Shown one piece after another: positions 8,216 to 16,689 of a DNA stretch of 64,000 bases (positions are counted from its first letter, which is position 1; the number at the start of each line of letters is the position of its first letter). The translations under genes were made by a program, and so were the position numbers. Origin of the DNA: Metaruminococcus_A sp964607135 (GTDB taxonomy: Bacteria; Bacillota; Clostridia; Oscillospirales; Ruminococcaceae); contig CAZSIV010000009.1 in NCBI GenBank assembly GCA_964607135.1, positions 15,062 through 79,061 of the forward strand, given 5' to 3'. The notes under the pieces are model-generated. The model was not told where the DNA came from and ran no database searches. It saw only the letters and a program-made list of their open reading frames with translations.

Positions 8216-9469
8216 ATGGAAAATCAATTCTTGGTCGATTCGGAGCTCCTGCCGCCTGCGGCACTTGCAAAAAAACACAGGCTGGAAACCGATCCATCCT
8301 GCCGCAGCGACCATATGGAATACCTGCCTGGGATGGAGAAGATCGAGTCGGATATTTGTGCGAATGTAATGGCGCAGATGGCTGCTTTCGACGATTCCGC
8401 TTATACCGCCAAAGACGTAAGGGCGGCTTTAGCGCATGAAACCTGCTCCATCGAGGATTTTAAAGCCCTGCTTTCCCCTGCGGCCGAACCCTTTCTCGAG
8501 GAGATGGCGCAGAGGGCGCGGCTCGAAACCAGCAGGCATTTCGGAAATACTGTTTACCTGTTTACCCCTCTTTACATCGCCAACTACTGTGAAAACTACT
8601 GCGTCTATTGCGGCTTTAACTGCTATAACCAGATCCAGCGTATGAAATTGACGATGGAGCAGATCGAGCGGGAGATGAAGGTCATCGCCGACAGCGGAAT
8701 GGAGGAAATTCTGATCCTCACCGGCGAGAGCCGCAAGAAGAGCGATGTCGGCTACATCGGCGAAGCCTGTAAGCTGGCGAGGAAATACTTCCGGATGGTG
8801 GGGCTCGAAATTTACCCCGTCAACACCGACGAATACCGCTATCTCCATGAATGCGGCGCGGATTATGTCACGGTTTTTCAGGAAACCTATGATACGCAGC
8901 GGTACGAAACGCTGCATCTCCTCGGGCATAAGCGGGTGTGGCCTTATCGCTTCGACGCACAGGAGCGCGCTCTTATGGGCGGGATGCGTGGCGTTGCATT
9001 TTCAGCGCTGCTCGGCCTTTCGGACTTTCGCAGGGACGCTTTAGCGAGCGCGCTGCACGTCTACTATTTGCAGCGCAAATACCCGTACGCCGAAATGTCG
9101 CTCTCCTGTCCGCGGCTCCGCCCCATCATCAACAATGAGCGGATCAACCCCCTGGATGTCCACGAAAAACAGCTCTGTAAAATTCTCTGTGCATACCGCA
9201 TCTTCCTGCCTTTCGTCGGTATCACGGTCTCTTCCCGTGAAAGCGCGGCATTTCGAAACGGCATTGTAAAAATTGCCGCAACCAAGGTGTCGGCGGGGGT
9301 GTCCACCGGGATCGGCGACCACGAGAGCAAGTACAGCGGAAAGGAGCCGGACGGTGCGCAGGGCGACGAACAGTTTGAGATCAGCGACAGCCGCAGCCTC
9401 GACAGGATGTACCGGGACATTGCCGGAGAAGGGCTGCAGCCCGTTCTGAACGATTATCTCTATGTCTGA
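8216..9469 (+). CDS. thiH: 2-iminoacetate synthase ThiH (radical SAM)
   Basis: This 417-residue radical SAM enzyme cleaves tyrosine to give dehydroglycine for ThiG and p-cresol. The [4Fe-4S]/SAM motif is CENYCVYC at about residue 126 (CxxxCxxC), and the C-terminal half has the BATS-like region (VGITVSSRESAAFRNGIV, GVSTGIGDHESKYSG). The oxygen-independent ThiH route fits an anaerobe; aerobic bacilli use the glycine oxidase ThiO. ATG 8216 is chosen because GAGAGG lies 8 bases upstream; an in-frame GTG at 8207 overlaps that site. The stop overlaps the tenI start by 8 bases. Confidence 0.95.
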   Translation: MENQFLVDSELLPPAALAKKHRLETDPSCRSDHMEYLPGMEKIESDICANVMAQMAAFDDSAYTAKDVRAALAHETCSIEDFKALLSPAAEPFLEEMAQRARLETSRHFGNTVYLFTPLYIANYCENYCVYCGFNCYNQIQRMKLTMEQIEREMKVIADSGMEEILILTGESRKKSDVGYIGEACKLARKYFRMVGLEIYPVNTDEYRYLHECGADYVTVFQETYDTQRYETLHLLGHKRVWPYRFDAQERALMGGMRGVAFSALLGLSDFRRDALASALHVYYLQRKYPYAEMSLSCPRLRPIINNERINPLDVHEKQLCKILCAYRIFLPFVGITVSSRESAAFRNGIVKIAATKVSAGVSTGIGDHESKYSGKEPDGAQGDEQFEISDSRSLDRMYRDIAGEGLQPVLNDYLYV

Positions 9470-10073
9470 CATCTTATGTGTAACCAATCGACTGCTTTGC
9501 AGGGAGGATTTTCTTGTCCGCGTTGAGAAGATAGCTTCGATGCATCCGGCGGGGATCATTCTCCGTGAAAAGGACCTGTGTGAGAGCGAATACCGGGAAC
9601 TGGCGGGCAGGGTGCTTGAAATCTGCCGACGGCATCGGACTCGCTGCATCCTCCACAGCTTTACAGCCGCTGCGGCAGAGTTAAAGTGCGATGCGCTCCA
9701 TCTTCCGTTTCCTCTCCTCCGTGCGCTTGCGGATCAAACAAAAGCGGCCTTTCAAACGCTCGGCGCATCCTGCCATTCTGTGGAAGAGGCCGCCGAAGCT
9801 GAGGCGCTCGGCTGTACCTATATCACAGCGGGCCATATTTTTGACACCGAATGCAAAAGCGGACTGCCCGGGCGGGGGATCGATTTTCTCAGGAGGATAT
9901 GCGGAAGTGTCTCCATCCCGGTCTATGCGATCGGCGGGATCGATGCAGGACGCATCGCGGCGGTGAGAAGCGCCGGAGCGGCGGGCGGCTGTGTGATGAG
10001 CGGCGCGATGGTTTGTGAAAATGTTCGGGAATATTTTGCCGCGTTTGAGGAGGGAACCGATGGATTTTCATAA
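9462..10073 (+). CDS. tenI: TenI/ThiE-family protein, probable thiazole tautomerase
   Basis: This 203-residue protein has the thiamine-phosphate-synthase TIM-barrel pattern: CVTNRLLCREDFLVRVEKI, GIILREKDLCESEYRELA, ASCHSVEEAAEAEALGCTYITAGHIF and IPVYAIGGIDAGRIAAV. It lies beside a second, more canonical thiE. In such pairs the divergent copy is usually TenI, which aromatises the thiazole tautomer made by ThiG. The HIFDTECKSGLPGRG segment resembles the TenI phosphate-binding loop. It overlaps thiH by 8 bases and thiE by 14 bases, so translation is coupled. The alternative is a redundant thiamine phosphate synthase. Confidence 0.75.
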   Translation: MSDILCVTNRLLCREDFLVRVEKIASMHPAGIILREKDLCESEYRELAGRVLEICRRHRTRCILHSFTAAAAELKCDALHLPFPLLRALADQTKAAFQTLGASCHSVEEAAEAEALGCTYITAGHIFDTECKSGLPGRGIDFLRRICGSVSIPVYAIGGIDAGRIAAVRSAGAAGGCVMSGAMVCENVREYFAAFEEGTDGFS

Positions 10074-10698
10074 GGAACAGCTGTGCTTATATGCAGTGAC
10101 CGACCGCCGCTGGACAGGGCGAGAGACGTTATACGAGCAGATCGAAGCCGCTCTGAAAGGCGGCGTCACGATGGTTCAACTCCGCGAAAAGCATCTGGAT
10201 GAGGCCGCATTGATTGCGGAGGCTCTGCCGATCAAGGAGCTCTGTCACCGTTACCATGTCCCGCTGATTATCAACGACTATGCGGAAGCCGCTTTAAAGA
10301 TCGGGGCAGACGGTGTTCATGTCGGGCTCGAAGATATATCTGTTCGTGAAATCCGAAGAAAAGCCCCCAAGGATTTCATCATCGGGGCGACCGCTAAAAC
10401 AGTGGAACAGGCGCGGGCCGCCGAAGCCGCCGGAGCGGATTACCTCGGCGTCGGCGCGGTGTTTCCATCCTCCACCAAGAAAAACGCCATCCGGATTACG
10501 ACAACGCAGTTGAAAGAAATCTGCTTCGCCGTTTCCATCCCCGCTGTTGCGATCGGCGGCGTGAGCCTCGACAACCTGTCGGAGCTCAAGGGCGGCGGGA
10601 TGGCGGGCATCGCTGTTGTTTCCGCAATTTTCGGGGCGGAGGATATTCAGGCCGCGGCGGCTGCGCTCCGAAAAAAGGCGGAAGCTTTGACTGAGTGA
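10060..10698 (+). CDS. thiE: Thiamine phosphate synthase ThiE
   Basis: This 212-residue TIM-barrel enzyme joins HMP pyrophosphate to thiazole phosphate. Diagnostic segments are LCLYAVTDRRW, VTMVQLREKHLDEAALI, VPLIINDYAEAALKIGADGVHVG, IGATAKTVEQARAAEAAGADYLG, VGAVFPSSTKKNA and VAIGGVSLDNL. The start ATG 10060 is inside the end of tenI and follows GAGGAGGGAA at good spacing. No terminator is visible in the 133-base gap to thiD, so thiD-thiC probably share the transcript. Confidence 0.95.
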   Translation: MDFHKEQLCLYAVTDRRWTGRETLYEQIEAALKGGVTMVQLREKHLDEAALIAEALPIKELCHRYHVPLIINDYAEAALKIGADGVHVGLEDISVREIRRKAPKDFIIGATAKTVEQARAAEAAGADYLGVGAVFPSSTKKNAIRITTTQLKEICFAVSIPAVAIGGVSLDNLSELKGGGMAGIAVVSAIFGAEDIQAAAAALRKKAEALTE

Positions 10699-10831
10699 TA
10701 GCCTGTCTGGGCGAAAGAAAAAGGTTGGCCTTTGCGGTTTGGTATCCCCATTTTTCAGAAGACTGGAGTCTGAGAGCAGTCCTCTTGAATTACAGCTCGG
10801 AAAAATCCTATAGGGAAGGGAAGTGTAAGCT

Positions 10832-11653
10832 ATGAAAACAGTGTTGTCAATCGCGGGGTCGGATTCCTGTGGGGGCGCCGGGATTCAGGCGGATATCAAG
10901 ACGATGACGATGAACGGCGTTTACGCGATGACCGCTGTCACGGCTTTGACAGCGCAGAACACGGTCGGCGTTCGGGCAATTTCGGAGGTCTCTCCGATTT
11001 TTTTAGTAGAGCAGATCGACGCGGTGTTTGAGGACATCGTTCCCGATGCGGTCAAGATCGGGATGGTGCCGTCGAGCGGGCTGATTGAAGCGATTGCGGA
11101 GAGGCTGCGGCATTATAAGGCAACGAACGTCGTGGTCGACCCCGTCATGGTGGCGACGAGCGGCTCGGCACTGATGAAAGCGGGCGCGGCCTCTTTGCTG
11201 GCCAGAGCGCTTTTCCCCATCGCCGCCCTTGTTACGCCGAATTTTCCTGAGGCGGAGGTTCTCTCGGGAATGCCCCTTCACGGAAAAAACGATATGGCGG
11301 CTGCGGCCAAGCGAATCGGCGATGAATACGGCTGCGCGGTATTGCTCAAGGGCGGACACAGCGCGGGCGGCGCCGACGATCTGCTGTATGCGGACGGGGA
11401 ATACCGCTGGTTTGAGGGGAAACGGATCGACAATCCCAACACCCATGGGACAGGCTGCACCCTTTCCTCTGCGATTGCGGCAAACCTCGCCAAAGGGTTT
11501 GACCTTGCCGGAGCTGTAAAAGAAGCCAAAGACTACCTTTCCGGAGCGCTGGCGGCACAGCTGAATCTGGGAAAAGGTTCCGGGCCGGTCAATCACATGT
11601 TCGATCTTCACAGCCGGTTTAGCGGCGCGGCTGAAGAACCGACGCTTATTTGA
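10832..11653 (+). CDS. thiD: Hydroxymethylpyrimidine/phosphomethylpyrimidine kinase ThiD
   Basis: This 273-residue ribokinase-family enzyme phosphorylates HMP and HMP-P to HMP-PP for ThiE. The sequence shows SIAGSDSCGGAGIQADIKTM at the N-terminus, VVDPVMVATSGS, VTPNFPEAEVLSG, VLLKGGHSAGGADDLLY and the catalytic NTHGTGCTLSSAIAANLAKG, with the GTGC anion hole and general-base position. Length is typical. The ATG is 12 bases after AGGGAAGGG. thiC follows after 15 bases. Confidence 0.96.
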   Translation: MKTVLSIAGSDSCGGAGIQADIKTMTMNGVYAMTAVTALTAQNTVGVRAISEVSPIFLVEQIDAVFEDIVPDAVKIGMVPSSGLIEAIAERLRHYKATNVVVDPVMVATSGSALMKAGAASLLARALFPIAALVTPNFPEAEVLSGMPLHGKNDMAAAAKRIGDEYGCAVLLKGGHSAGGADDLLYADGEYRWFEGKRIDNPNTHGTGCTLSSAIAANLAKGFDLAGAVKEAKDYLSGALAAQLNLGKGSGPVNHMFDLHSRFSGAAEEPTLI

Positions 11654-11668
11654 AAGGAGCAGATGACA

Positions 11669-12973
11669 ATGAGAAGCTATACAACGCAGATGGATGCCGC
11701 GAGAAAGGGCATCGTCACCCCTGAAATGAAGGTTGTTGCCGAAAAGGAATTCCGCACGGCGGAAGAGATCCGCGGGCTCGTCGCCAAAGGGCAGGTTGCG
11801 ATCTGTGCCAATAAACGGCATCAATGCCTCTCCCCCAACGGCGTCGGTTCGATGCTCCGCACAAAAATCAATGTCAATTTAGGCGTTTCCAAGGACTGCA
11901 AGGATTACGACATCGAGATGCAGAAGGTCATGGCGGCGGTGGATATGGGCGCGGAAGCCATTATGGATCTTTCTTCCCACGGAGACACCCAGCCCTTCCG
12001 CAGAAAGCTCACCAGCGAATGCCCGGCGATGATCGGCACGGTTCCCGTTTACGACAGTGTGATCCATTATCAGCGGGACCTTGCGACCCTCACCGCGAAG
12101 GATTTTATCGATGTAGTTCGCCTCCACGCAGAGGATGGTGTGGATTTTGTCACGCTCCACTGTGGGATTACCCGCAAGACCATCGAGCAGATCAGAAAAC
12201 ACAAACGCAAAATGAACATCGTTTCCCGCGGGGGTTCCCTCGTCTTTGCCTGGATGAGCATGACCGGCGAAGAAAACCCTTTTTATGAATATTTCGATGA
12301 AATTCTCGACATCTGCCGGGAATACGACGTCACCATTTCTTTGGGGGACGCCTGCCGTCCCGGATGCCTTGCGGACGCGAGCGATGTCTGTCAGATCGAG
12401 GAGCTGGTTCGGATCGGTGAGCTGACAAAACGCGCTTGGGAAAAAGACGTGCAGGTGATGGTGGAAGGGCCGGGGCATATGCCGCTCGACCAAATCGAGG
12501 CCAATATGAAGCTGGAACAGACGATCTGCATGGGCGCGCCCTTTTATGTGCTGGGGCCGATCGTGACCGATATCGCCCCCGGATACGACCACATCACCTC
12601 TGCCATCGGCGGAGCGGCTGCGGCCTCGGCAGGCGCGGCCTTTCTTTGCTATGTAACGCCTGCCGAACATCTTGCGCTGCCCAATGTGGAGGACGTGAAG
12701 CAGGGGATTATCGCGGTCAAGATTGCGGCTCACGCGGCAGACGTTGCGAAGAAGATTCCTCACGCGAGAGATATCGACGACGCGATGGCGGAAGCCAGGC
12801 GGTCTCTCGACTGGGAGAAACAGTGGGAATGCGCGATCGACCCCGAAACGGCAAAGAAAATCCGCAGTGACAGAGCGCCTGAACAGGAGGACAGCTGTTC
12901 GATGTGCGGGAAATTCTGCGCCGTGAGAAGTATGAACAAGGCTTTGAACGGCGAATACATCGATATTCTTTAA
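11669..12973 (+). CDS. thiC: Phosphomethylpyrimidine synthase ThiC (non-canonical radical SAM)
   Basis: A 434-residue enzyme that rearranges 5-aminoimidazole ribotide to HMP-P. It carries the C-terminal cluster motif CSMCGKFCAVR (CxxCxxxxC) and conserved MVEGPGHMPLDQIEANM and PGYDHITSAIGGAAAASAGA. It is the short bacterial/archaeal form without the N-terminal extension of E. coli ThiC. ATG 11669 is preferred over ATG 11663: AGGAG is 9 bases from the former and only 3 from the latter. A strong terminator follows. The operon encodes both the thiazole and pyrimidine branches; ThiL, the last kinase, is not in the window. Confidence 0.96.
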   Translation: MRSYTTQMDAARKGIVTPEMKVVAEKEFRTAEEIRGLVAKGQVAICANKRHQCLSPNGVGSMLRTKINVNLGVSKDCKDYDIEMQKVMAAVDMGAEAIMDLSSHGDTQPFRRKLTSECPAMIGTVPVYDSVIHYQRDLATLTAKDFIDVVRLHAEDGVDFVTLHCGITRKTIEQIRKHKRKMNIVSRGGSLVFAWMSMTGEENPFYEYFDEILDICREYDVTISLGDACRPGCLADASDVCQIEELVRIGELTKRAWEKDVQVMVEGPGHMPLDQIEANMKLEQTICMGAPFYVLGPIVTDIAPGYDHITSAIGGAAAASAGAAFLCYVTPAEHLALPNVEDVKQGIIAVKIAAHAADVAKKIPHARDIDDAMAEARRSLDWEKQWECAIDPETAKKIRSDRAPEQEDSCSMCGKFCAVRSMNKALNGEYIDIL

Positions 12974-13024
12974 AAATAGTTCCGACTGGATTGGCTGTGG
13001 GATGCGCGGTCAGAAATGTCTTGG

Positions 13025-13069
13025 ACAGCGGCGGGCGATGTCGATCGTCCGCCGCTGTGGTTTCTTTTT
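13025..13069 (+). terminator. Terminator of the thiamine operon
   Basis: Stem of 15 bp with one G-T pair (13025-13039 / 13044-13058, arm ACAGCGGCGG...) and a 4-base loop, followed by GGTTTCTTTTTC. It lies about 50 bases after the thiC stop. Confidence 0.85.
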
Positions 13070-13156
13070 CATTGGGGAATATAAATAAAATGAAAGGTTC
13101 TTTTTTATTACATTGGCCAAACCTTGCCGTGATGAGAAAAACGTGGGGAAATAATG

Positions 13157-13185
13157 TTGAATTTCCCAAGTTTAGGGTATATGAT
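13157..13185 (+). promoter_or_regulatory. Promoter of the GH42 gene
   Basis: TTGAAT (13157-13162) and TATGAT (13180-13185) with a 17-base spacer, 40 bases before the beta-galactosidase start. Confidence 0.55.
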
Positions 13186-13225
13186 AAAGCTGAAGAAACC
13201 GACGGCTTAAAAGGAGAATTAGGTG

Positions 13226-15256
13226 ATGAAGGCAGGCAAGAGAATGGTTGGAACCAACTATCACCCCCATGACTGGAGCCCGGAGCAGTGGCCGAAAGAC
13301 CTGGACGGCATGAAAGAGGCTGGATTTACGGTCATCCGAGTGGGACATCTTTGCTGGGACAGCTTTGAACCGGAAGAGGGACAATATGAATTCGGCTGGA
13401 TGGATCGGATTTTTGACCTATGCCAGGAACGCGGCATCGGGGTGTTCCTTGATATTCCCACCCGCCCCGCTCCTCTTTGGCTTCATCGGAAATACCCTTC
13501 GATGGATATTGTGAACACGGTCGGTCAGCGGCTCGATCCAAATACTCGCTATATGGTCGATGTGGGAGATCCTCACTTTCAGGAATATGCCCTGAAATTT
13601 GCCGCTGCTATGGCGAAGCGGTATAAGGGCCATCCTGCTCTGCTGGCTTTTGGACTCTGTAATGAGCTGGGATCAGGCTTCCACTCTTATTCTGAAACTG
13701 CCCTTGTCCGGTTTCGGGATTGGCTCAGTGGAAAATATGGTACGCCGGAAGTGCTCAACGCCGTATGGAACAGCAAGCGCTGGTCCAGAAAGGTGCAGGA
13801 TTTTTCCGATGTCTTTTTCCCGGTGAGTGGGGAGATCAAAGGCGCCCCCGAACGTTTTCTCGACATGAAGCGCTTTTTTTCAGACGAAATTTTAAGTTAT
13901 TTTAAGAAACTCAGTGATACGGTGAGGGAAAATGCGCCCGGCGTTCCGGTTTCTACCAACCACTGGGCGGAAAACCCAAAAGTGGGATACGACTACCATA
14001 AAAATTACCGTGAAACACTTGATTATCCGGGAATCGGATTCTACCCTGGCATTAACCCGGAGTATGAGGACGGCTTTATCGGCAACTGTATGACAACCGA
14101 CTACCGGATCGGCGAAATGGATGCGCCAATGTGGTGCTTGGAGTTCCAGACCGGGACGAATGGCGGCTATGGTTGTCCGCGGGGCGTGATGCGGATGTAT
14201 GCCTATCTTGCCTGGATTTATCGCTCCGATATGGTCTGCGCCTGGACCTGGCGGACGATGTTGGGCGGTGAGGAGCAATATTTCTACGGCCTGCTCGACC
14301 ACGACGGTTTCCGCAGCCGGAAATACGATGAATTCAAACAGCTCGCGCAGGAGTGGAATGCGCTGGAAGAAAGGGGGATACGCCGTCTTGAGGGGGGAAC
14401 GCGCCTTGCGCTCGCCTATTCCTACGACAGCCTCAGAGCGAGCCAGTATGCGGAAAATTACTATAAAACGGAGTATACGGACCAGGTGCTCGCCGCCTAT
14501 AAATCTCTGTTCCACAAGAATATAGACTGCAACGTCATTGACCTGCGGCGGGTGGAAAAGGAATATCCGCTGGTGCTTGTCCCTGGACATTGTGTTATGG
14601 AAAAAGAGTCTGCCGAAACCATCCGCAGAATGGTGGAAAACGGCGCGACGGTCATCATGACCGCCTATTCCGCCAAGGTGGATGAAACCGGTACAGCCTT
14701 TTCGGAGCCGCTTCCCGGTTATCTGAGCGATGTTTTCGGCGTAAAAGTGCGGGGATTCGACCGGGCATTCACCCACATCAATACAATTAATGAAGGTGGG
14801 ATTGAAAAGAAGCCGGAGATTATCTGTCGGGAAAAGATCGACCTGGAAATGAACGGAAAGCCGCTTGGACTGTCTGTGGACTACCACGAGTATTTGGAGC
14901 CGGATACGGCGCAGACGGTTGCTGTTTATACCGGTTCATCCGAGCACCTTAAAGCGGCGGTCACCTGCAATTCCTACGGAAAGGGAAGGGCTGTTTATGT
15001 CGGTATCCCGGCAGATGAAGCCCTTTTGGCCGAATTGGTCTGTCAGTACGCGCCCGGGGAAGTGCTCGCACAGCCCAGAGTCCCGCGGGGTGTTGTCACC
15101 CGTGCGCTGCGGGATAACTGCCGCATCTATCTCAACACCACCGGTAACACAGTGGAAATTGAATTAGAACAGGCTGGTAACGGAGTGCTGACCGGAAAAA
15201 TGTACGCGCAAAGGCTTTTCCTCGCCCCCTACGACGTGGAGATTTTAAAATGTTAG
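13226..15256 (+). CDS. GH42 family beta-galactosidase
   Basis: This 676-residue glycoside hydrolase removes terminal beta-galactosyl residues. The GH42 hallmarks are TNYHPHDWSPEQWPKDLDGM at the N-terminus, the acid/base in LCNELGSG (Glu147) and the nucleophile in WCLEFQTG (Glu306), followed by the trimerisation-like domain and a small C-terminal beta domain. No signal peptide is present, so it acts on imported oligosaccharides. ATG 13226 follows AAGGAG by 9 bases; a GTG codon directly precedes it. No sugar transporter or regulator is adjacent, so it appears to be a single-gene unit with its own promoter. Confidence 0.9.
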   Translation: MKAGKRMVGTNYHPHDWSPEQWPKDLDGMKEAGFTVIRVGHLCWDSFEPEEGQYEFGWMDRIFDLCQERGIGVFLDIPTRPAPLWLHRKYPSMDIVNTVGQRLDPNTRYMVDVGDPHFQEYALKFAAAMAKRYKGHPALLAFGLCNELGSGFHSYSETALVRFRDWLSGKYGTPEVLNAVWNSKRWSRKVQDFSDVFFPVSGEIKGAPERFLDMKRFFSDEILSYFKKLSDTVRENAPGVPVSTNHWAENPKVGYDYHKNYRETLDYPGIGFYPGINPEYEDGFIGNCMTTDYRIGEMDAPMWCLEFQTGTNGGYGCPRGVMRMYAYLAWIYRSDMVCAWTWRTMLGGEEQYFYGLLDHDGFRSRKYDEFKQLAQEWNALEERGIRRLEGGTRLALAYSYDSLRASQYAENYYKTEYTDQVLAAYKSLFHKNIDCNVIDLRRVEKEYPLVLVPGHCVMEKESAETIRRMVENGATVIMTAYSAKVDETGTAFSEPLPGYLSDVFGVKVRGFDRAFTHINTINEGGIEKKPEIICREKIDLEMNGKPLGLSVDYHEYLEPDTAQTVAVYTGSSEHLKAAVTCNSYGKGRAVYVGIPADEALLAELVCQYAPGEVLAQPRVPRGVVTRALRDNCRIYLNTTGNTVEIELEQAGNGVLTGKMYAQRLFLAPYDVEILKC

Positions 15257-15366
15257 CAGAAAAGTATTTACTTTGAAAAGAAACAGCTTTCAGCGTTTAT
15301 GGAAAAATTATAAGTGTATTTTTGCTGTCGGTTTGAAAAATGTATGGATGAAAATGGAGGATAAAA

Positions 15367-15873
15367 ATGAAAATTCCAGTATACCGAGTAATCGATGAAA
15401 TGATCCGCTACAACAGCGGCGCTCCAAATTTGGTTCAGCATGCGTTAAAGGTCTACGCCTTTGCCAAAGCGATCGGCGAAGAGGAGGGCCTGTCAAATGA
15501 AACGCAGGAGATTCTTGAAGCGGCCGCCGTCCTGCACGATATCGGGATTCGGGAAAGCGAACGGAAATACGGGGATGCAGATGGAATTCACCAGCAGGTG
15601 GAAGGGCCGCCGGTTGCGGAAGAAATCCTGCAAAGGCTGGGCGCCGCTCCGTCTTTTATCGAACGGGTTTGTTTCCTGATCGCGCATCACCACACCTACA
15701 GCGGGGTCGAAGGGTTGGATTACCGCATTTTAATTGAAGCCGATTTTCTAGTCAATGTCTATGAAACGCCTTCCATGCAGGCCTCGGCTTCGGAAATTTT
15801 AAAGAAAAATTTTGAGACGGCGTCAGGCTCCCGGTATTTTAAAGCGCAGTTTTTAAGTGGAAGCGGATGTTAA
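15367..15873 (+). CDS. HD-domain phosphohydrolase
   Basis: This 168-residue protein has the HD-superfamily metal site: His in LVQHALKVYAFA, the HD pair in AAAVLHDIGIRESERKYG, a downstream FLIAHHHTYSGVEG segment with further histidines and Asp in LIEADFLVNVYE. Such small HD proteins hydrolyse nucleotides or related phosphoesters in the cytoplasm. Start ATG follows ATGGAGG by 7 bases. It stands alone after the GH42 gene with a 110-base gap. The substrate is unknown. Confidence 0.8.
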   Translation: MKIPVYRVIDEMIRYNSGAPNLVQHALKVYAFAKAIGEEEGLSNETQEILEAAAVLHDIGIRESERKYGDADGIHQQVEGPPVAEEILQRLGAAPSFIERVCFLIAHHHTYSGVEGLDYRILIEADFLVNVYETPSMQASASEILKKNFETASGSRYFKAQFLSGSGC

Positions 15874-16010
15874 AATGCCCATATATTAGCCTGACTGTTT
15901 CCTAAAGCTTCCCAGAGTGTTTGATCGAATCAGTGCGATTGCCTTTGTTTTAGCAGTTATTTTCACCTTTTTTCCTTTTGGCATAAAATAAAGGGAAAGG
16001 AGGTGTGCGT

Positions 16011-16517
16011 TTGATCTTTCGATTTGGCTCAAAAACAAAGCTTTTTGGCGATCTGATTCGCCGAAATCAACCGATGGCCCAGGCAATTTTAAAAGGCGGG
16101 GAGGAAGCCCCCAGGTTATATGGAAAGGTGAATTTTTATCCCGCTTTTGAAGGCGTGCTGATCTGCGCCGAAATATTTGACCTTCCGAAAGGGAAGGGGG
16201 ATTGCCCGGGAAAAACCTTTGGATTTCATATTCATGAGGGAAAAAGTTGTTCCGGTACAAAGAACGATCCTTTTTCTTCTTCCGGTATGCACTATAATCC
16301 CGGAAATTGCCCTCACCCCGCCCATGCCGGGGATCTGCCGCCGCTGATGACCGACGGCGGAGGCTATGCTTGGATGATATTTTATACTAAACGTATAATA
16401 ATATCGGAAGTAATCGGCCGGACGGTTGTGATTCACTGCGCTCCGGATGATTTCCGCAGCCAGCCTTCCGGGAATTCAGGAAAAAAGATCGCCTGCGGCG
16501 TCATCAAACGGATGTAG
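16011..16517 (+). CDS. Cu/Zn superoxide dismutase family protein
   Basis: The 168-residue protein ends in a recognisable Cu/Zn SOD barrel: KVNFYPAFEGVLICAEIF, the ligand pair GFHIHEGKSC, MHYNPGNCPHPAHAGDLPPL with further His and Asp ligands, and GRTVVIHCAPDDFRSQPSGN followed by GKKIACGVI. The Cu- and Zn-binding residues and the disulfide-type Cys appear conserved. It has no signal peptide, unlike the periplasmic SodC enzymes of Gram-negatives, so it is the cytoplasmic clostridial type. TTG 16011 is chosen because AAAGGAGG is 7 bases upstream; GTG 16005 is too close. Actual dismutase activity in this group is uncertain. Confidence 0.8.
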   Translation: MIFRFGSKTKLFGDLIRRNQPMAQAILKGGEEAPRLYGKVNFYPAFEGVLICAEIFDLPKGKGDCPGKTFGFHIHEGKSCSGTKNDPFSSSGMHYNPGNCPHPAHAGDLPPLMTDGGGYAWMIFYTKRIIISEVIGRTVVIHCAPDDFRSQPSGNSGKKIACGVIKRM

Positions 16518-16585
16518 GCAGCTTTGTTTTCAAAGTACAGATGGCTGTGTCAAAATGAGCGCGATGACGACAGCTGTATAAAATT

Positions 16586-16619
16586 AAACCGGAAAAGAAA
16601 AGGCATTCTTTCCCGGTTT
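16586..16619. terminator. Hairpin between the SOD-family gene and the aldo/keto reductase
   Basis: Arms 16586-16599 (AAACCGGAAAAGAA) and 16606-16619 (TTCTTTCCCGGTTT) form a 14-bp stem with one mismatch and a 6-base loop. No strong T-run follows on the plus strand, so termination of the SOD-family transcript is probable but not certain. Confidence 0.4.
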
Positions 16620-16689
16620 GAATTGCTGGGACTGTATGTTTGGCCTGCGGTTTGGATAAAAATCAGCCGGTGGCAGGAGGAGTAAAACA

